Source: Nymphaea colorata (Eukaryota > Streptophyta > Magnoliopsida > Nymphaeales > Nymphaeaceae). Taken from it: a stretch of DNA of 64,000 nucleotides. How positions within the stretch are numbered: the stretch's first letter is position 1; the number at the start of each line of letters is the position of its first letter. The stretch is taken from assembly GCF_008831285.2 (NCBI RefSeq), contig NC_045143.1, positions 19,119,655-19,183,654 on the forward strand. Reading direction: 5' to 3'. The translations under genes and the position numbers were made by a program. Under the pieces are notes generated by a model that ran no database searches, was not told the origin of the DNA, and was given only the letters and a program-made list of their open reading frames with translations. This document shows, piece after piece, positions 37,434 to 51,057 of this stretch.

Positions 37434-39126
37434 AGAGTTTTGGATCCAAAACTCAAAATTTGATTTCTTTTAAATTTCACAATATTTTCACACGAATTTC
37501 AAGTATTTTTGAATAAAATTTTAATATATTTTTTTAAATAGGTTTTGACTAAGTGAGATCAGCCATTAACCCTACAAATACCTTTTTGGGGTGTGGGCGG
37601 GGCTAATGCCCACTGAACAGGCCCAAAATTGCCCCCCAAGGAGTAGTTTAAGCATGGAAATGGGGCCTGCTTTGTTTGCAGGCCCTGGATCGGGCGTTGT
37701 TGCGCCCCAGGTGCCACATGCATGCAATCATGCACGCAATCACGTCATGCAATTTTGTACGGCATGCGATCACGCCGTACATGATTGCGTGTGAGCAAAG
37801 CTCTTTTCGTGAGAAACGTATTGGTGATAGGTTGAATCGAAGTTTTGAGTTTAATTGATTGGTACAACATTAAGGAGTTTGGAAGAGGCCTATTGGAGGG
37901 TTTTATGGTCTGATACTGCCTGTCGGTACCCTCTTGAGGTGATGATCCTATGCCTCAATGGTCATATTTCGTACTTGTATAGATTCTTAAAGTGAAACAA
38001 GTAGAAATTTTATCGCTTGATTGTTTTTGCAGGTACATCGGACATGTCAAGTATACCTTGAGCAACGAGATTTGAAGCTCGAGATAATTTTTGGAAATTT
38101 TGGCCATGCACCCCTACCTAGGGCCAAAGTTATAATGTATGCTTTTTTGGCATCGTTGGATCCTATGATTGTATTGTGTTATGAGATTGGTGTTTTTAAA
38201 ATTGCTACGCAATTTCATGAGCATGCTAGCAATTATTACTACTTAGGACAGAATTGACTAGATATCGAGTTGAGTATCTCAACCCCGATTGTGTAATAGA
38301 AAACATCCTAGAATGATAATTGCATAGGATAGTTATGATCAATCATGAATAGGGACTACTCTCCGTGATTCAACTAAGTTTTGTAAGATGTGATTGATAT
38401 GTTTGATTGATGTGAATATTGTAATATTTATTGTGCATTTCCATAGACATGATGCGATTGAATATATTTGAAGGGTAGATGTACCTGCAGATGTAAATGA
38501 AATGATTGTGAATGAAAAGAATGTGAATGAAGCAAATGTGAATGAAGCGAATGTGCATGAAGTAAAGGTGATGATTAAATGTGTTAATTATGGTCATTGA
38601 GTGGTCCCTACATGTCATAGGATATGTGAGGGGCTACATGACAAGTTATGTGACTGCATGCTACTATCATGATATGATAGTGTTTATGTTTTTCGTATAT
38701 GTGACATCTCATATTTGAGCAATTACCATAGAGGGTTAAGGATTTACTTGATTTGTTACCATACTACGAAGGCTAAGCCTTTTGTTGTTTACCTTTTTCA
38801 GATTTTGATGGACCCGGGCAGCAGGTTGATCAGATGGTTTAACTCATATCATATTGGGGAGATTTTCGGTCAACCGTAGTGTCGGCACGTCATGTTTTTT
38901 TCTCATTGATGTTTTGTTTTTGTTAGACATTAATATTGTGCTTTTGGGGCATTTTGACATGTGTATTATTAAGAAATATGAAGTGATTTTGTATGAACTG
39001 AATCTACTACATAACGAAATGTTTGCCTCATTGTCTTTTAATATGCATAGTTTCTTTTGAATCATTGTGTTGTCGCACTTCGATGTTTTATTTAAAAAAA
39101 ATATTTGGAGGTAAAAGGGTCGGATT
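37434..39126. other. Repeat-derived stretch without gene
   Basis: This includes a GC-richer patch with GTACGGC...GCCGTAC inverted repeats (37757-37780) and LTR-like wording (TGCCTGTCGGTACCCTCTTG at 37918). A small 12-bp tandem array, AATGTGAATGAA, lies at about 38508-38560. No coding sequence recognised. Confidence 0.45.
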
Positions 39127-40060
39127 GTGAAATATTTTGTCTCTCTAGTGGAAAGAGTAACACATTTCTGCAACTTGAGTTGTCATGATACAACTCTCTC
39201 TACAAAAGTACAGACATAGAAAAAAACTTGTTAGAGTTCAAGTCACCTGCAATGTCTGCATCAACAAATCTTTGTATCTCTGAGTTAGATTCACCAAATT
39301 ATAAACAACAATTGGAAGTATTTTTAAGATACCTTAGAATCCAGTTCACTACTGTCCAATGCTCATTGCTTAGTTTTGACAAGAACCTACTCACTACACC
39401 AACTCTATAAGTTAAGTCTAGGCATGTGCAAACCATAACATACATGAGACTTCCTATTACAGAGGCATATGGTACATTCTCTATGCTTTCTTTCTTATCT
39501 ACTGAAGATGGAATTTTTTTATTTTTCAATCTAAAATGTGATATTGAAAGAGTACTTACTGTTTTGGTATTTTTCATATTGAACTTGCTGAGCACCTTCT
39601 CAATATATTTCTCTTGTGAAAACCATAGCTTTTTAGCCATCCTATCATAAACAATCCGCATGCCTAACAATTGTGGGGTTGGTCCCAAGACTTTCATGTC
39701 AAAGAACTTACTCATGTCTTTCTTTAATTGACCAATCAACCGACATTCATATCTAACAATAGCATGTCATCTACACATAATAACAAGTTAATGAAATATC
39801 CTGATGAGAACTCTCTGATGTAGACACAATGATCTACAACTGATCTAAATGTTTTTGATCTATCATAAATTCATTAAATTTTTTGTACCACTGCCTAAGT
39901 ATCTATTTAAGTTCATACAAACTCTTCCTCTGCTTGCAAACCATGTGCTTATTCTTAACACCTATTAAAACTTTCTGATTATGCCATGTAGATATCTTCC
40001 TTTGGATCTCCAGAAAAAAAAAAAGCAGTCTTTACATCTAATTGCTCCAACCCTAAGTCT
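39127..40060 (-). pseudogene. Copia 3 RT and partial RNase H
   Basis: Visible blocks: LEQLDVKTAFF and EDIYMA (about 40050-39985), LGPTPQLLGMRI, FSQEKYIEKVLSKFNM, NVPYASVIGSLMYVM, FLSKLSNEHWTVVNWILRYLK, then FVDADIAGDLNSNK and QKCVTLSTRETKY of RNase H. The YVDD region near 39780 is disrupted. The domain ends abruptly at about 39127. Confidence 0.82.
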
Positions 40061-40731
40061 AGGTATGGCAGCAAACCAAGTATTATCTTGATAAATTACA
40101 TTTTAACTACTGAAAAAAAATGACATCAAAATCAATACTTTTTCCTGCTTGAGCCTTTCACCATTAACCGGCTTTGTACCTCAACTTACCTTGGCCTTCG
40201 TTTTAAGAATGTAAATCAATTTATTTTTTAACACTTTTTTGTCTTTTGGCTTTACCAAATAATAAGTGTGATTCTTATACAGAGAATTTATCTCTTCATA
40301 CATAGCTTGAACCGATTCATCTCCATGCACATTATCTAGTATCTTTGCAAGGATTTTGACTCTCTACTATATGTAAACATAACATATTCATTAGCAAATA
40401 TATAGTAGATGGAATATGTGTTCTTTCAACTCCCCTATATTTCTCTTCAATTGGTTTTGCATGAAGAGAAAACTCTCCTTCCAATTCATGCTAATCACTT
40501 TGGGTCTCCATAAGAAGGTTATTTGTGTACTGCTCATCTACATCTATATCCACTTTCTCTACATTTTCATCTGTCTCATCATGCTTAGATGAAAGTTTTT
40601 TAGGTTCTGCACAAGTTGGCCCATGTACACTAATAACATTCACATATGACTATTTGCCTCCTATGATATCATCAATCGTCTGATCATCTCTATAGGCGAC
40701 TTCATGACTCCTATAGATTTTGTTATTTTTT

Positions 40732-41460
40732 TTATTTCCATAACCTATAACCAAATTCATCATTTGCATAACCAATAAATATTAGAGAAATAACCTTATC
40801 ATTTAGTTTGGCTCGATGTTTTTTAGGTATATATATGAAAGCTTTGCACTCAAAGATCCTTAAGTAATCATACTTTACCTCTTCATCGGACGAAACTCTT
40901 TGTAGAATGTTTCCATCTAGAGACACTAAAGAAGATCTATTTATCAAATAAACTATAGTGTGCATTGCCTCTCCCCAAAAATCCTTAAACAACTTAGAGC
41001 TACGTAGCCAACTTTTGATTCTTATCATATAAAATTCTGTTCATCCTTTCTGTAACTTCATTTTGTTGTGAAGTATAGAGAACTATTATTTCATGTCTAG
41101 TGTCATGCTTAAGTCAATATTCTCGTAGAAAATAAGTTATATATTTACCACCATTATCCGTACAGTCGCTTCATTTTTTTAAACTTCTTACCTATCTCAC
41201 GCTGAACCACTCTATGAATGTCAGGAAGATATTACATCACTTTTATTTTTTATTGTAAAGACCCACAGATTCTTAAATGCATCATCAATAAATGTGATAA
41301 AATAGGATGCTCCATCTTTAGATGTCACATTTATAGGTCCCCACACATTTGAATAAACTAAATCTAATACATCTTTAGTTTTTGAAGAACACTTTTCTAA
41401 AAAAAATTGTATGCAACTTACCAACCAAACAATGATCACAAGGAAGCAACTGTGGACCAT
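40732..41460 (-). pseudogene. Copia 3 integrase fragments
   Basis: The upstream piece has YSNVWGPINV and YFITFIDDAF (core domain, first Asp). The downstream piece has FWGEAMHTIVYLINRS and the KVISLIFIGYANDEFGYRLW C-terminal block. The interval 41030-41220 is frameshifted and includes the expected second Asp region. Confidence 0.82.
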
Positions 41461-42399
41461 CTACCTTTGGTAAAAAATTCTTCTTAGCAAGCAAATCGAT
41501 TCCTCTTTGACGCATATTGCCTAGTTTTTTAAGCAACAAATTTAACAAAGTACTATCAGTAATTGCATTTACTTCAACACTACTGATTCAATACTTTATA
41601 TCATACAAAGAGCCAAATCTGCTACCTCTAACCAACGCTAATAACCCCTTTGTCAATTTCCAACCAGACTAAATAAAAGAAGTATAATATTCATCTTCAC
41701 TTAGTTTCACCGCATAAATTAGATTTATTGTAAGTTCTGAGACATGCCTCACATCTCTCGAAGTCAATTTGCATCATGTGCTCATGTCAATACAAATATC
41801 TCATACCGTAATAATCTTCGAAGTGTTACTGTTGTCCATGTACACTACTTCTAGATCACCTGTTCTATAGGATGATAACAAATCTCTATATGGTGTGGAT
41901 GGTAAGATGCTCATGTATTTAATATATATATATAGAATCTCCATTATCAATTGTAAAACAATCATTTTCCTCAGATAAAAGTAATACTAGTTTATCATCT
42001 GAAGCAACTGCAGTATATTTTTTTTAGTTTCCCACTCTCTCTTTTTCTGCTCTTTTTCTTATTTTTATTTGCTGCAATCAATCTTTTTGTGACTTAAAAT
42101 ACCATAATGAAATCATTTACCTATCATCATGGCCCTTGATTTGGACCTATATTTTGATTTGTCATGTCATTTATTACAGTTCTTCTGTCTACCCCTATGT
42201 CTCATTACTAACACTTGTGAGCTGGTGGTATCAAGAGAATTTCTCCTTGTCTCTTTGTTTAAAATACTTTTGCTTACATGTTTCATTGTTAGCACATCAT
42301 CTAGAGCAAAGTTGTTCATAAAAACAACTAGAGTTTCACAACTATCTGATAGAAAACTGAGGAATAAGAATATCTATAACTCATCATCTAACACCATTT

Positions 42400-42760
42400 T
42401 TATGATGTCAATCAATTAATTATGCTCTGCATTTCATTCAAATGCTTTGACACAGGAATTCCGTCCTTAAGTTTGAGATTTACCAATTGCCTCATCAAAA
42501 AAGCCTTGTTTTTAATTGTTTTTCTCTCTTAAAGATCATGCAACTTCTGCCATAATGACTTTGCGCTTATCTCTATATATACCAAATAAAAAACACTGTC
42601 ATCTTACCATTGTTTGATGGTGTCAATGGTTTTGTTGTCCAATAGTTTCTATTTATCATCTATCATATTTGTTGCCCTCTTGTTCTCAATGAGCACATAC
42701 AAATCTTTACAATAGAGTAAATCCTCCATTTTTTTCATTCTATATAGTCCAATTGTTTCC
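42400..42760 (-). pseudogene. Copia 3 gag N-terminal fragment
   Basis: Reads MEDLLYCKDLYVLIENKRAT and later SLWQKLHDL on the minus strand, a plant copia UBN2-type gag pattern, with nonsense codons. The zinc knuckle was not found. Confidence 0.6.
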
Positions 42761-42843
42761 AGTTAGAGAGATCATCCTAATAGGGGTCAACTTCATCTTC
42801 CAATAAAAATGAACACCACAAACCTAGCGCTCTAATACCACTT

Positions 42844-43651
<808 letters not shown>

Positions 43652-43939
43652 AATATCACTCAATGGTAGCTGGCATATTGACATAGGAGCTGAAACCTAA
43701 GTTTCATGGGATAACGCTCCACACTCATTTGGAATTAAAACTTGCTTTTATTACTTTTATCTATACCATGAAATAATCATGATCTTATTATTAGTTTTAA
43801 CTTTCATTAACTAATCTTTACTAAATAAGACCATTATTGCCCTTTCCATGCCATCTGCTTAAGAAGAATGTCATATCTTATTTGTAATTTTTCATCAATT
43901 TAAAGATGAGATATCAAGTTCTTCATATCAAGTTCTTCT

Positions 43940-43942
<3 letters not shown>

Positions 43943-43999
<57 letters not shown>
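43943..43999. repeat. (TA)n microsatellite
   Basis: Pure TA repeat of about 57 bp on the 3' side of SDR exon 2. Confidence 0.95.
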
Positions 44000-44005
<6 letters not shown>

Positions 44006-44250
44006 TTGCCATTTCCTGTTTCATTAGATAATCTTGGGTTTTACCATAGCAAACATGTAGTTGTTTTCCTCATGAAGTCAGTGTTGAATTCGCATCAAAT
44101 ATGCTTGCAGTAACCTTAGTCATGTATTGACTGACATACTTCAAACAAACCACCAGAATGTAATTTATTTTGAAAATGACTTATTTCCAATAGAAGAAAC
44201 CCATGCAGATCCCTTTTAAGATGTCAAAACAAGATAAAATCCAATACTGA

Positions 44251-44252
<2 letters not shown>

Positions 44253-44303
<51 letters not shown>

Positions 44304-44340
44304 GAGAGAGAGAGATAGAGAGAGACAGAGAGAGACAGAA
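44253..44340. repeat. (TA)n(CA)n(GA)n compound microsatellite
   Basis: TA repeats (44253-44296) pass into a short CA tract and then GA repeats to 44340. It lies just beyond the SDR exon 2 donor. Confidence 0.95.
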
Positions 44341-44376
44341 ATCATATATATGGTGCTATATGAGTACGTAGGTTAC

Positions 44377-44606
44377 CTTTGTCATCATGTTTACTCCAGT
44401 TTTGGCAATGCTGTAGGCCATTGAGCCAGGGTACTGGCCGCGATCGATTCCCGCGACAGATCCGATGTTGATGATTGAACTCTTCTGCTTTTCCCCAATC
44501 ATGAGCTTGCACATGCACTTGGAAACCAGCCACGTTCCCCTCAAGTCTGTATTCATGGTCTCATTCCATTCCTTTTCACTCGGACCTATGGGCAAAGAGA
44601 TAGTTC
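44377..44606 (-). pseudogene. FabG-like short-chain dehydrogenase, exon 2
   Basis: The exon encodes the catalytic middle of a classical SDR closest in wording to plant '3-oxoacyl-ACP reductase FabG-like' proteins (NAD(P)H-dependent oxidoreductases). Blocks: PSEKEWNETMNTDLRGTWLV, SIINIGSVAG with the catalytic Ser, and MAYSIAKTG with the YxxxK pair. In the N-S-Y-K tetrad the Asn normally found in TNLxG is Asp here (TDLRG). The acceptor is TTAG and the donor AAG|GTAACC. The exon begins in phase 1, fitting the phase of exon 1 at 56164-56458. The following exon (MALELG...SPG region) was not found in the window. Exon 2 alone is open; the gene is judged dead from exon 1. Confidence 0.85.
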
Positions 44607-44806
44607 CTAATATTTCATTCATATAATTAAACCAATTACTGAGATGATTGAAACTGTTATAGAGATATATTAACCACGGTTCAGTAGCCTAATGTGTAGT
44701 TCTAATTACACATCAAACCATCGAGTTTTTGAATGCATCCAAATTGAAAGGCTGATCAAGAAAATTTAGTGTTATGTTCTTCTCGATGGTGATCTCTAGC
44801 TCCTAG

Positions 44807-45038
44807 TGAGGGGGAGAAGCCCACTGCTCAGCCGAAGAACGAAAACCTCACCCAACTCCTCACCTCCCTAAAATACAGGTCTGCTTTTGGTGTCTCATGG
44901 TACCCCACTCACCATACTTCAACTTGTAGATTGATATCCCCACTTTTACAGCACAGAGAGTTGACACCACAGAAATTTAAAGTGAAGTCCAACTGCCTAC
45001 CAGCCTGTTTACTGCACCAACTACTAGGGGACGATAGT
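44807..45038 (-). mobile_element. SINE-like repeat, copy A
   Basis: About 230 bp sharing order and wording with 46023-46262 and 49203-49440. On the minus strand it begins near a tRNA-like head: an A-box-like GGTGCAGTAAACAGG and a B-box-like TTTAAATTTCTGTGG about 45 bp later. A distal TGCTTTTGGTGTCTC block (44883-44897, plus) and a CACCCAACTCCTCACC block follow. The spacing of pol III-like boxes suggests a tRNA-derived SINE. Confidence 0.5.
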
Positions 45039-46022
45039 CACTACCTCACTTTAAGGAAAAAGGACTCCACGATGTGCTCTTCTTAGTTTATGTTCTCTTT
45101 TTAAGATATCCTGATTGCCCTTCTTTAATTTGTCCAACATTTCATCATTAATTGTTGTCATATAGGACAAAACATGCATTAGCTGAACTCTAGCTTTCCT
45201 TTAATTTGGATGCATGAATTAAGTAGAAAATGGGGTTTCATGCAAGGGTGTTGGCACAAGAGCGAGGGCAGGAGAAGGTATTTGGCCAATTTCCATTTTG
45301 AATTTTCAGGGTGTCAACTCTCTATGCTACAGAAGGAGGACCATTGACACACAAGTTGAAGCGTGGTAGGGACAGCATTCTGAGGCTCTGAAAGTAGACC
45401 CAATACCCTAGGAAGACAAGAAGTTGCGTGAGAGTTTCAGCTTTCTTGTGGGTCGTAGGATGAAATACTCCTTCTACTCACCTAGAGAAGTAGAAAATGG
45501 GGTTTCATGAATATACAAAATCAAGGCAATATATTTGATATTAAAAGACACTTAGAAACCTATTATTGTGCCTTTTTTAAAAGGAATTCAAATTTATTTG
45601 GGTGTTGAACTGCCCGTAGGAACTAGTAAAGGACAAGCATGGGTGAACGTTGGTTTCAATATATGCAAGGTGACAAAAAGCAGATTAGAGAATAATTTTC
45701 TATTAAACATTTTAAAACTGCTATAGTCTGGGGGTTGTTTGATTTGGATTACACGCCCAAACAGCAGTTCAGAGGCAAATGCTGCGTATTTTGCCTCTAA
45801 AATGCCATTTCGCCCCTTTGGATGGTTCTGTAATTGGGAATGGTGTTTGCGATTAAAACTCAGTTTTTTAAGCAATTATTTATTACATTAAAACAATCCT
45901 GAACTCAGTCAGACTTTCAAAATGTTTTTTGTTTAAAATAAATTATTTAATCTTATAAACAATTAATTTATTAAAACCATTTATTAATTAGTTTTAGAAC
46001 TCAAGTAATTTCATAATCTTTT

Positions 46023-46262
46023 TTGGGTGGGCAGGGTTTCCCATCGCCCATAAGAAGGCTGAAGCCCCCACCCAACCCCTCATCCCCCTAGGGTACATAC
46101 ATGCTTTTGGTGCCTCGGGTGGTCACACCTGCTGTGCTTTAGTTACACGTTAGTGGCCCCCTTATGCAGTACATAGGGTTGGAGCCATGGTGATTTGAAA
46201 AGGGAATTGGCCACCTACCAGTCCCCACATTGACCGTTGCACCAACCCCTTGGGGATAATGT
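46023..46262 (-). mobile_element. SINE-like repeat, copy B
   Basis: The best-preserved of the three copies. Minus-strand head: GGTTGGTGCAACGGTCAATG (A box) and TTTTCAAATCACC (B box). The tail side has ATGCTTTTGGTGCCTCGGG and CCACCCAACCCCTCATCC on the plus strand. All three copies have the same orientation. Confidence 0.55.
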
Positions 46263-47378
46263 CATAATTGTTTATCTTGATTAAAAATAGAGATGAATTA
46301 GTACGTGGTCATCAAGAGTTACTGGTTTTATACAAATATTCACATGTTTGCAAACCTAAGGTCAATTTCATGTTTGCAAACCTACCGCTCAGCATGAGGC
46401 CTGAAGGTCCCTCCACTCCCTTGCCTCTGCGGTCTTGAGTTGCGTCGGCGTTAGTGATATTAGTGGTGCACATAAGTTCAGTTATAAAATCTTAAAACAA
46501 AAGTAAAAATCTTGGCATCCATAATTAGTATGGAATTCAACTTCAAACATATTGGCCCCACGAAGATTCATTCAATCATAAAAACGAGTTGTAATTATTA
46601 TGAAAGCCAGCAAGTGCAAATTAACTCCGCTTGTTAAACATCAGTACGTAAACAGACTCAACATGCACCAGATTTTTGTTACTTTGAATATAAATAAGAA
46701 ACATAACCATCCAACTTCTATACAATTTCCAACATGTTATAAGGTAATGTTTGAATACCTGGAACTCAATACCCAGACATCATGATCTGGGCATGTGTTA
46801 TTAGTACCACGTATAGCTTGATTTCTTGGAACTTTTGTTCCAAGCAAACCCAAGCATCTGAATGCCCTTAGTTATTTAATTATTCTTACTTGGTGCTTCT
46901 TGACCTTTTAAAGGGTGTAAATTTTTTTGAATTAGCGCCCCTGATCCTGAAGTCTCTAGCTCCACCCCTGACCATCTGATATTCATTTCATGCACGTTTG
47001 ATGTATTCCCTTTGTTAATCTAAAATTACTTGTACATATAGTTACATGGACTTCTAAGCATATATGGCCTATTGTAAGAAACAAAATCATTCAACTAGAT
47101 AAACTAAGAAATTAGAAGAGAAAATTATATGAGAGAAAGACAATAGTTGAGAGAAAGACAATGAGAAAAGAAGCAAAAACAATGAGAAAAATATGCATCA
47201 TTTTTCTCTCAACCGCTGATATGCAAAATATGAACGGATGAGCTTCTTCCTTATCTATCTAACATCTAAATGTCCAGTACCTACTCATTTCTTTTATACA
47301 CACACATATATTCCTCATTTACAAGTTTATCTTGATGAAAATTTCAGTTGGTCACTGTGGCCTAAATGGTTTAACACC

Positions 47379-48784
47379 TAGGGCTGCACAATGAGTCAAG
47401 CCAACTTGGGCTCGAATCATACTCGCTCGAAAAAAACTCGGCTCAAGCTCAACTCGTTTATGAACGAGTCGGGTTACAACTTACAAAGATACTCAAAACA
47501 GTAAACGAGTCGAGATTGAGTTTTAGGAACTTGACTGGTTATTATAAAACCGGTTAAATCTTGAAAGCCGATACACCAAGTTATGGAAACTGATTCACCG
47601 GTTTAGGGTAAAACTTTTACACTTAGTGGTAGGTGGTTTATTTCCCCCTTTCGATTCTTTAACTGTTGTCTCTCTTTCTTCAGTCGACCATCCTCACTGC
47701 TGCACATGAGCATGACAGCACCACCGTCCGGCAGCCGGCATCTAGCCACCAGCCCACCGACATCCCGTCATCCATCTTTGCCGAACTGCCGTTGGTATCA
47801 AGTATGTAACATTTCCCCCCTCTCTCTCATGGCTCTCTCTTTCTCTCTCTCTCTGTCTCTTTCCCTCTCGTGACCTCATCTCACCAATTGGACACTTCAC
47901 CTCTCTCTGACTCTCTCTCACATAGTGCCTTCTGTCGAAAAGGGGCGGTGCATTGTCGAGATCTTTTACCTGGTTCCTATGAGTGCTTTGTTTTCATTTT
48001 TGTGCATAGAAAACAGAAATGAATGCTCTGTTTTCATTTTTTTTCCTTTCTCATGTGTGGTTCTTACTTTTCTACTGCAGTGTTGTATGCAGAACAGGAC
48101 ATCCTGAACAGCTTGTTTGCATCCCTATTTTTCCTGCCTGTGGTGTGTTCTTTTTGTTGGGTTGGATGCAGGAATGAAAACGAAGCAGACGTAACATGAT
48201 CACATGAAGCCTGTTTTCTTCCTCATTAGCAGACACGGAAGTTGACACCTTTCAAGTGTTAACAGATTATAGATATGGGTTGAGAATCAAGCGAACCAGG
48301 TTAAAATTGCTCATGTGTGTGCTGATCATTAAATTTTCCATTATAACTTGAATTTTGTGTTCGCATGTGGTAGCCGATTACCATAACCTTTTGGGAGAAC
48401 AGTCAAGTTTTCTCTTCCTGTTAACTGGTCTCCCTCGGAATAAAGCACGGATTCTTCTATCTGTACCTCCCGGATTATCATCCTCTTTTTAATGCATCTT
48501 TTGAAACTGGAACAGGCATTTGTTGCTATAATAGTGGGCATTAGCGTATTGTTGTCAGCTAGCTTCTCTTAAATCCGGAAATGTCTTTTTACCTAATGTA
48601 TCAGATGCAATGTCTTTAACGCTAAGATAAACGAGTTAACGCTAAAAGCATTAATGGTGAATGAGTTGAGCTTGAGCTTGAGCTCGAGTCGAGTTCAAGC
48701 CGAGCTCGAGCTTGAGTTTTTTGAGCCGAGTCGAGCTCGAGCGGGCCAAGCTTGGGCTCAACTTGGCTCGTGTACAGCCCCCTA
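47379..48784. mobile_element. Non-autonomous hAT element, 1.4 kb
   Basis: Termini TAGGGCTGCACAATGAG (left) and, inverted, TAGGGGGCTGTACACGAG (right), followed by subterminal arrays of GAGCTCGAG/CTCGGCTCAAGC on both sides. Flanks are TTAACACC (47371-47378) and TTCACACC (48785-48792), an 8-bp duplication with one mismatch as expected for hAT. The interior has TC-rich sequence (47640-47930) and exon-like blocks of unknown origin (for example 48235-48299). No transposase was recognised. Confidence 0.82.
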
Positions 48785-49202
48785 TTCACACCACTACCAG
48801 AAAAAAAAAAAAAGAGGAAAAGGGAAGGAAAGGCAGTTCTTCTTCGCTATTACAGCTGCCCGTATTGGGCTAATATGCTGACAAGAATGAACTTCCCAAT
48901 GAAAAGCTGGACGGGAGTAAGGTAGCCACCCTTTTATCAAGAAATAATGAAAATAATGGATTTGAAGTCAATGTTTACAACATCAGCTTCGACACAAAGA
49001 GACAACAAAGTAGCACCGACTTTTGGAATTTATCATGCACACAATTTAGTTATTATTTAAGAAAATCTGAAAATACATTGATCTACTTTTGATTATAGTA
49101 AGAAGTACACTTAGCCTTTCGATTTTATGCAAACCATACACAGGTTCGACACCGTTGACCATAAATACCCTTTTGTTAATTAATAAAATTTTATGTTCTT
49201 TT

Positions 49203-49440
49203 CATGTGAGCAGGAGAGGTGAGCAGGAGGCTAATCTTACTGCTTGAAGGAAGGTTGAAGTCTCTACTTTCCCCATCCTTCTTGGGTTCAGAACTGCTTT
49301 CGGTGCCTTGGGATGACAACCTATACTTAACTTGTGTATCAGTGTTTATTTTTTTGTAACACAAACAGTTGATGCTACTAGAGTTTGAATGAAAACCGAT
49401 AGCCAATCAACCTCCACCCCGTTTGTCGTGCCACCCTCCC
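49203..49440 (-). mobile_element. SINE-like repeat, copy C
   Basis: The most diverged copy. Shared blocks are CTGCTTTCGGTGCCTTGGG (49289-49307) and GAGTTTGAATGAAAACCG (the B-box side on the minus strand is TTCAAACTC). A short open frame across it (49191-49406, minus) is incidental. Confidence 0.48.
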
Positions 49441-50348
49441 TTGAAAATGATAATGTTTTTTGTAGTTACTAATCCCAGTTGCATTGGTCATTGGTGAGAC
49501 AAAACAACTAGTAGAATCTCAATATAAATAAAATTTGATATTGACCATTTATATTAGCCTACCGATCAATAATACCTTACATGTTTAATTACAAAATCAT
49601 ACTCAGTCATATTTTGTGAAGATCATCAAAACTAGACGTAATGATTACATATCCAGGAAAAACTAGATGCGCTTGTACAAGAAGGCGTATTGATTTCATA
49701 TCCCAAAAAGGGTAAATGTTTACTAATTACTTGTAAATGAATTTGGCAGAAACAAAACTTATACAATATAAATCTTCATAACGGACCACAAGCAATTTTA
49801 AGCTTGTTTTTTGTAATATAGATGTGGTTCTAGTGGTCACCTAAGTTGGAGCTGCACTTTTATCTTTGTTGCTTTTCTAGATCTTCTATAAACATAACAT
49901 ATCGTAGGCGGCCCTGTACCTTTGTTGTGCTCCATAATTGGCAAACCAGTGACTTGGACTCGGATCAACATATGTCCAAATTATTGGTTCAATGAGTTGA
50001 CTTATCGACTTGGTTAACTATTCCAACAACCATAAACTCATTTTACTGCAGCTGAATCAGGTGATTCCAGTTGAGTCGGGCGAGTCAGCCCAAACATTAA
50101 CTCGTAGTTCCATTTGTTGGTGTCCGAGCTAACTCTACCGACTCCGTGTTACCGCAAGTTTGCCAACTATATTGTGCCCTGGCCTTGACAGGTTGAGCTA
50201 TCAAAGGTCATGTACTAGGGACAGTGCACCATGCACAGTGCACATAACTCACTCCCCCAGCAGGAATCTGACGCTCTTACAAAAACATGGTAACCTAACA
50301 AATCATGAACTTTAAAAGTCAGAGAAAACCACATTGTTACGTCAGTAT

Positions 50349-51016
50349 TAAAAAAGAAAAAATGAGAGCTTGAAAAGAAACAAAGGGAGACGAGAGAAGG
50401 AACATGGCATTAACGTGGTTCGGTTCGAGAGAACCTACGTCCACGATCAGAAAAAAATGCTCTCTTCCTGTTTTTCTTGCTTGTCCCTATGTACATCAAT
50501 ACATTATATAGAGCAGCATGAGGCTGCAGAAATCACCTTGTAACCGATGAGAGATTTTTGGGCATAATGATTTCATCGGTTTCTTTCTTTCCTTCTAACG
50601 TTTCAACTTGAGAAACATGAGCCAATTCAGCGTCATTATGATCTTTCTTTTTCCCTTTTCTTCTTATCGTTTCAACAGGATCATTTTGTTTTTCTCCTTG
50701 CATTTCAGTGTGAGAAACGTGGGCCAGATTAGGATCATTGTGGCTGGTGCATGATAACCGACACCTTCCATTTGATGAAGCCATTACTGAATGATGTTGC
50801 ATAGGACATTTTTTACATCCATTTTGGTGAGACGTTGTAGTAGTGTTAGGTGTTTCAGCATTTGAATGAAAACTTCCATTTTGTTCCTTGCAGCTGTCGA
50901 TGCCATAGTTGGACGTTGCAGTTGATTTGGGCATTACATTATTTGATTGAAAACTTCCTTGTTGACTTGATCTCTCATAATTGTCATGAGCCAGATTTGA
51001 ACGTTTTTCTTTAATA
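50349..51016 (-). repeat. 3' LTR of copia element 4
   Basis: About 668 bp. It carries internal repeats (GAAACRTGRGCCA-type blocks) and an open frame of 164 codons (50533-51027) that begins just before the LTR and covers most of it. Confidence 0.82.
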
Positions 51017-51057
51017 TGCCCCCACAAACGAAAACAACTGATGACGTTGAGTTTTAC

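Noticed and set aside
46915-46985. Dispersed repeat ends like AGCGCCCCTGATCC...GCTCCACCCCTG, with similar wording at 829-930, 57790-57890 and 63800-63960
   Set aside because: Probably ends of a common plant repeat family, but too short and variable here to define boundaries or family.
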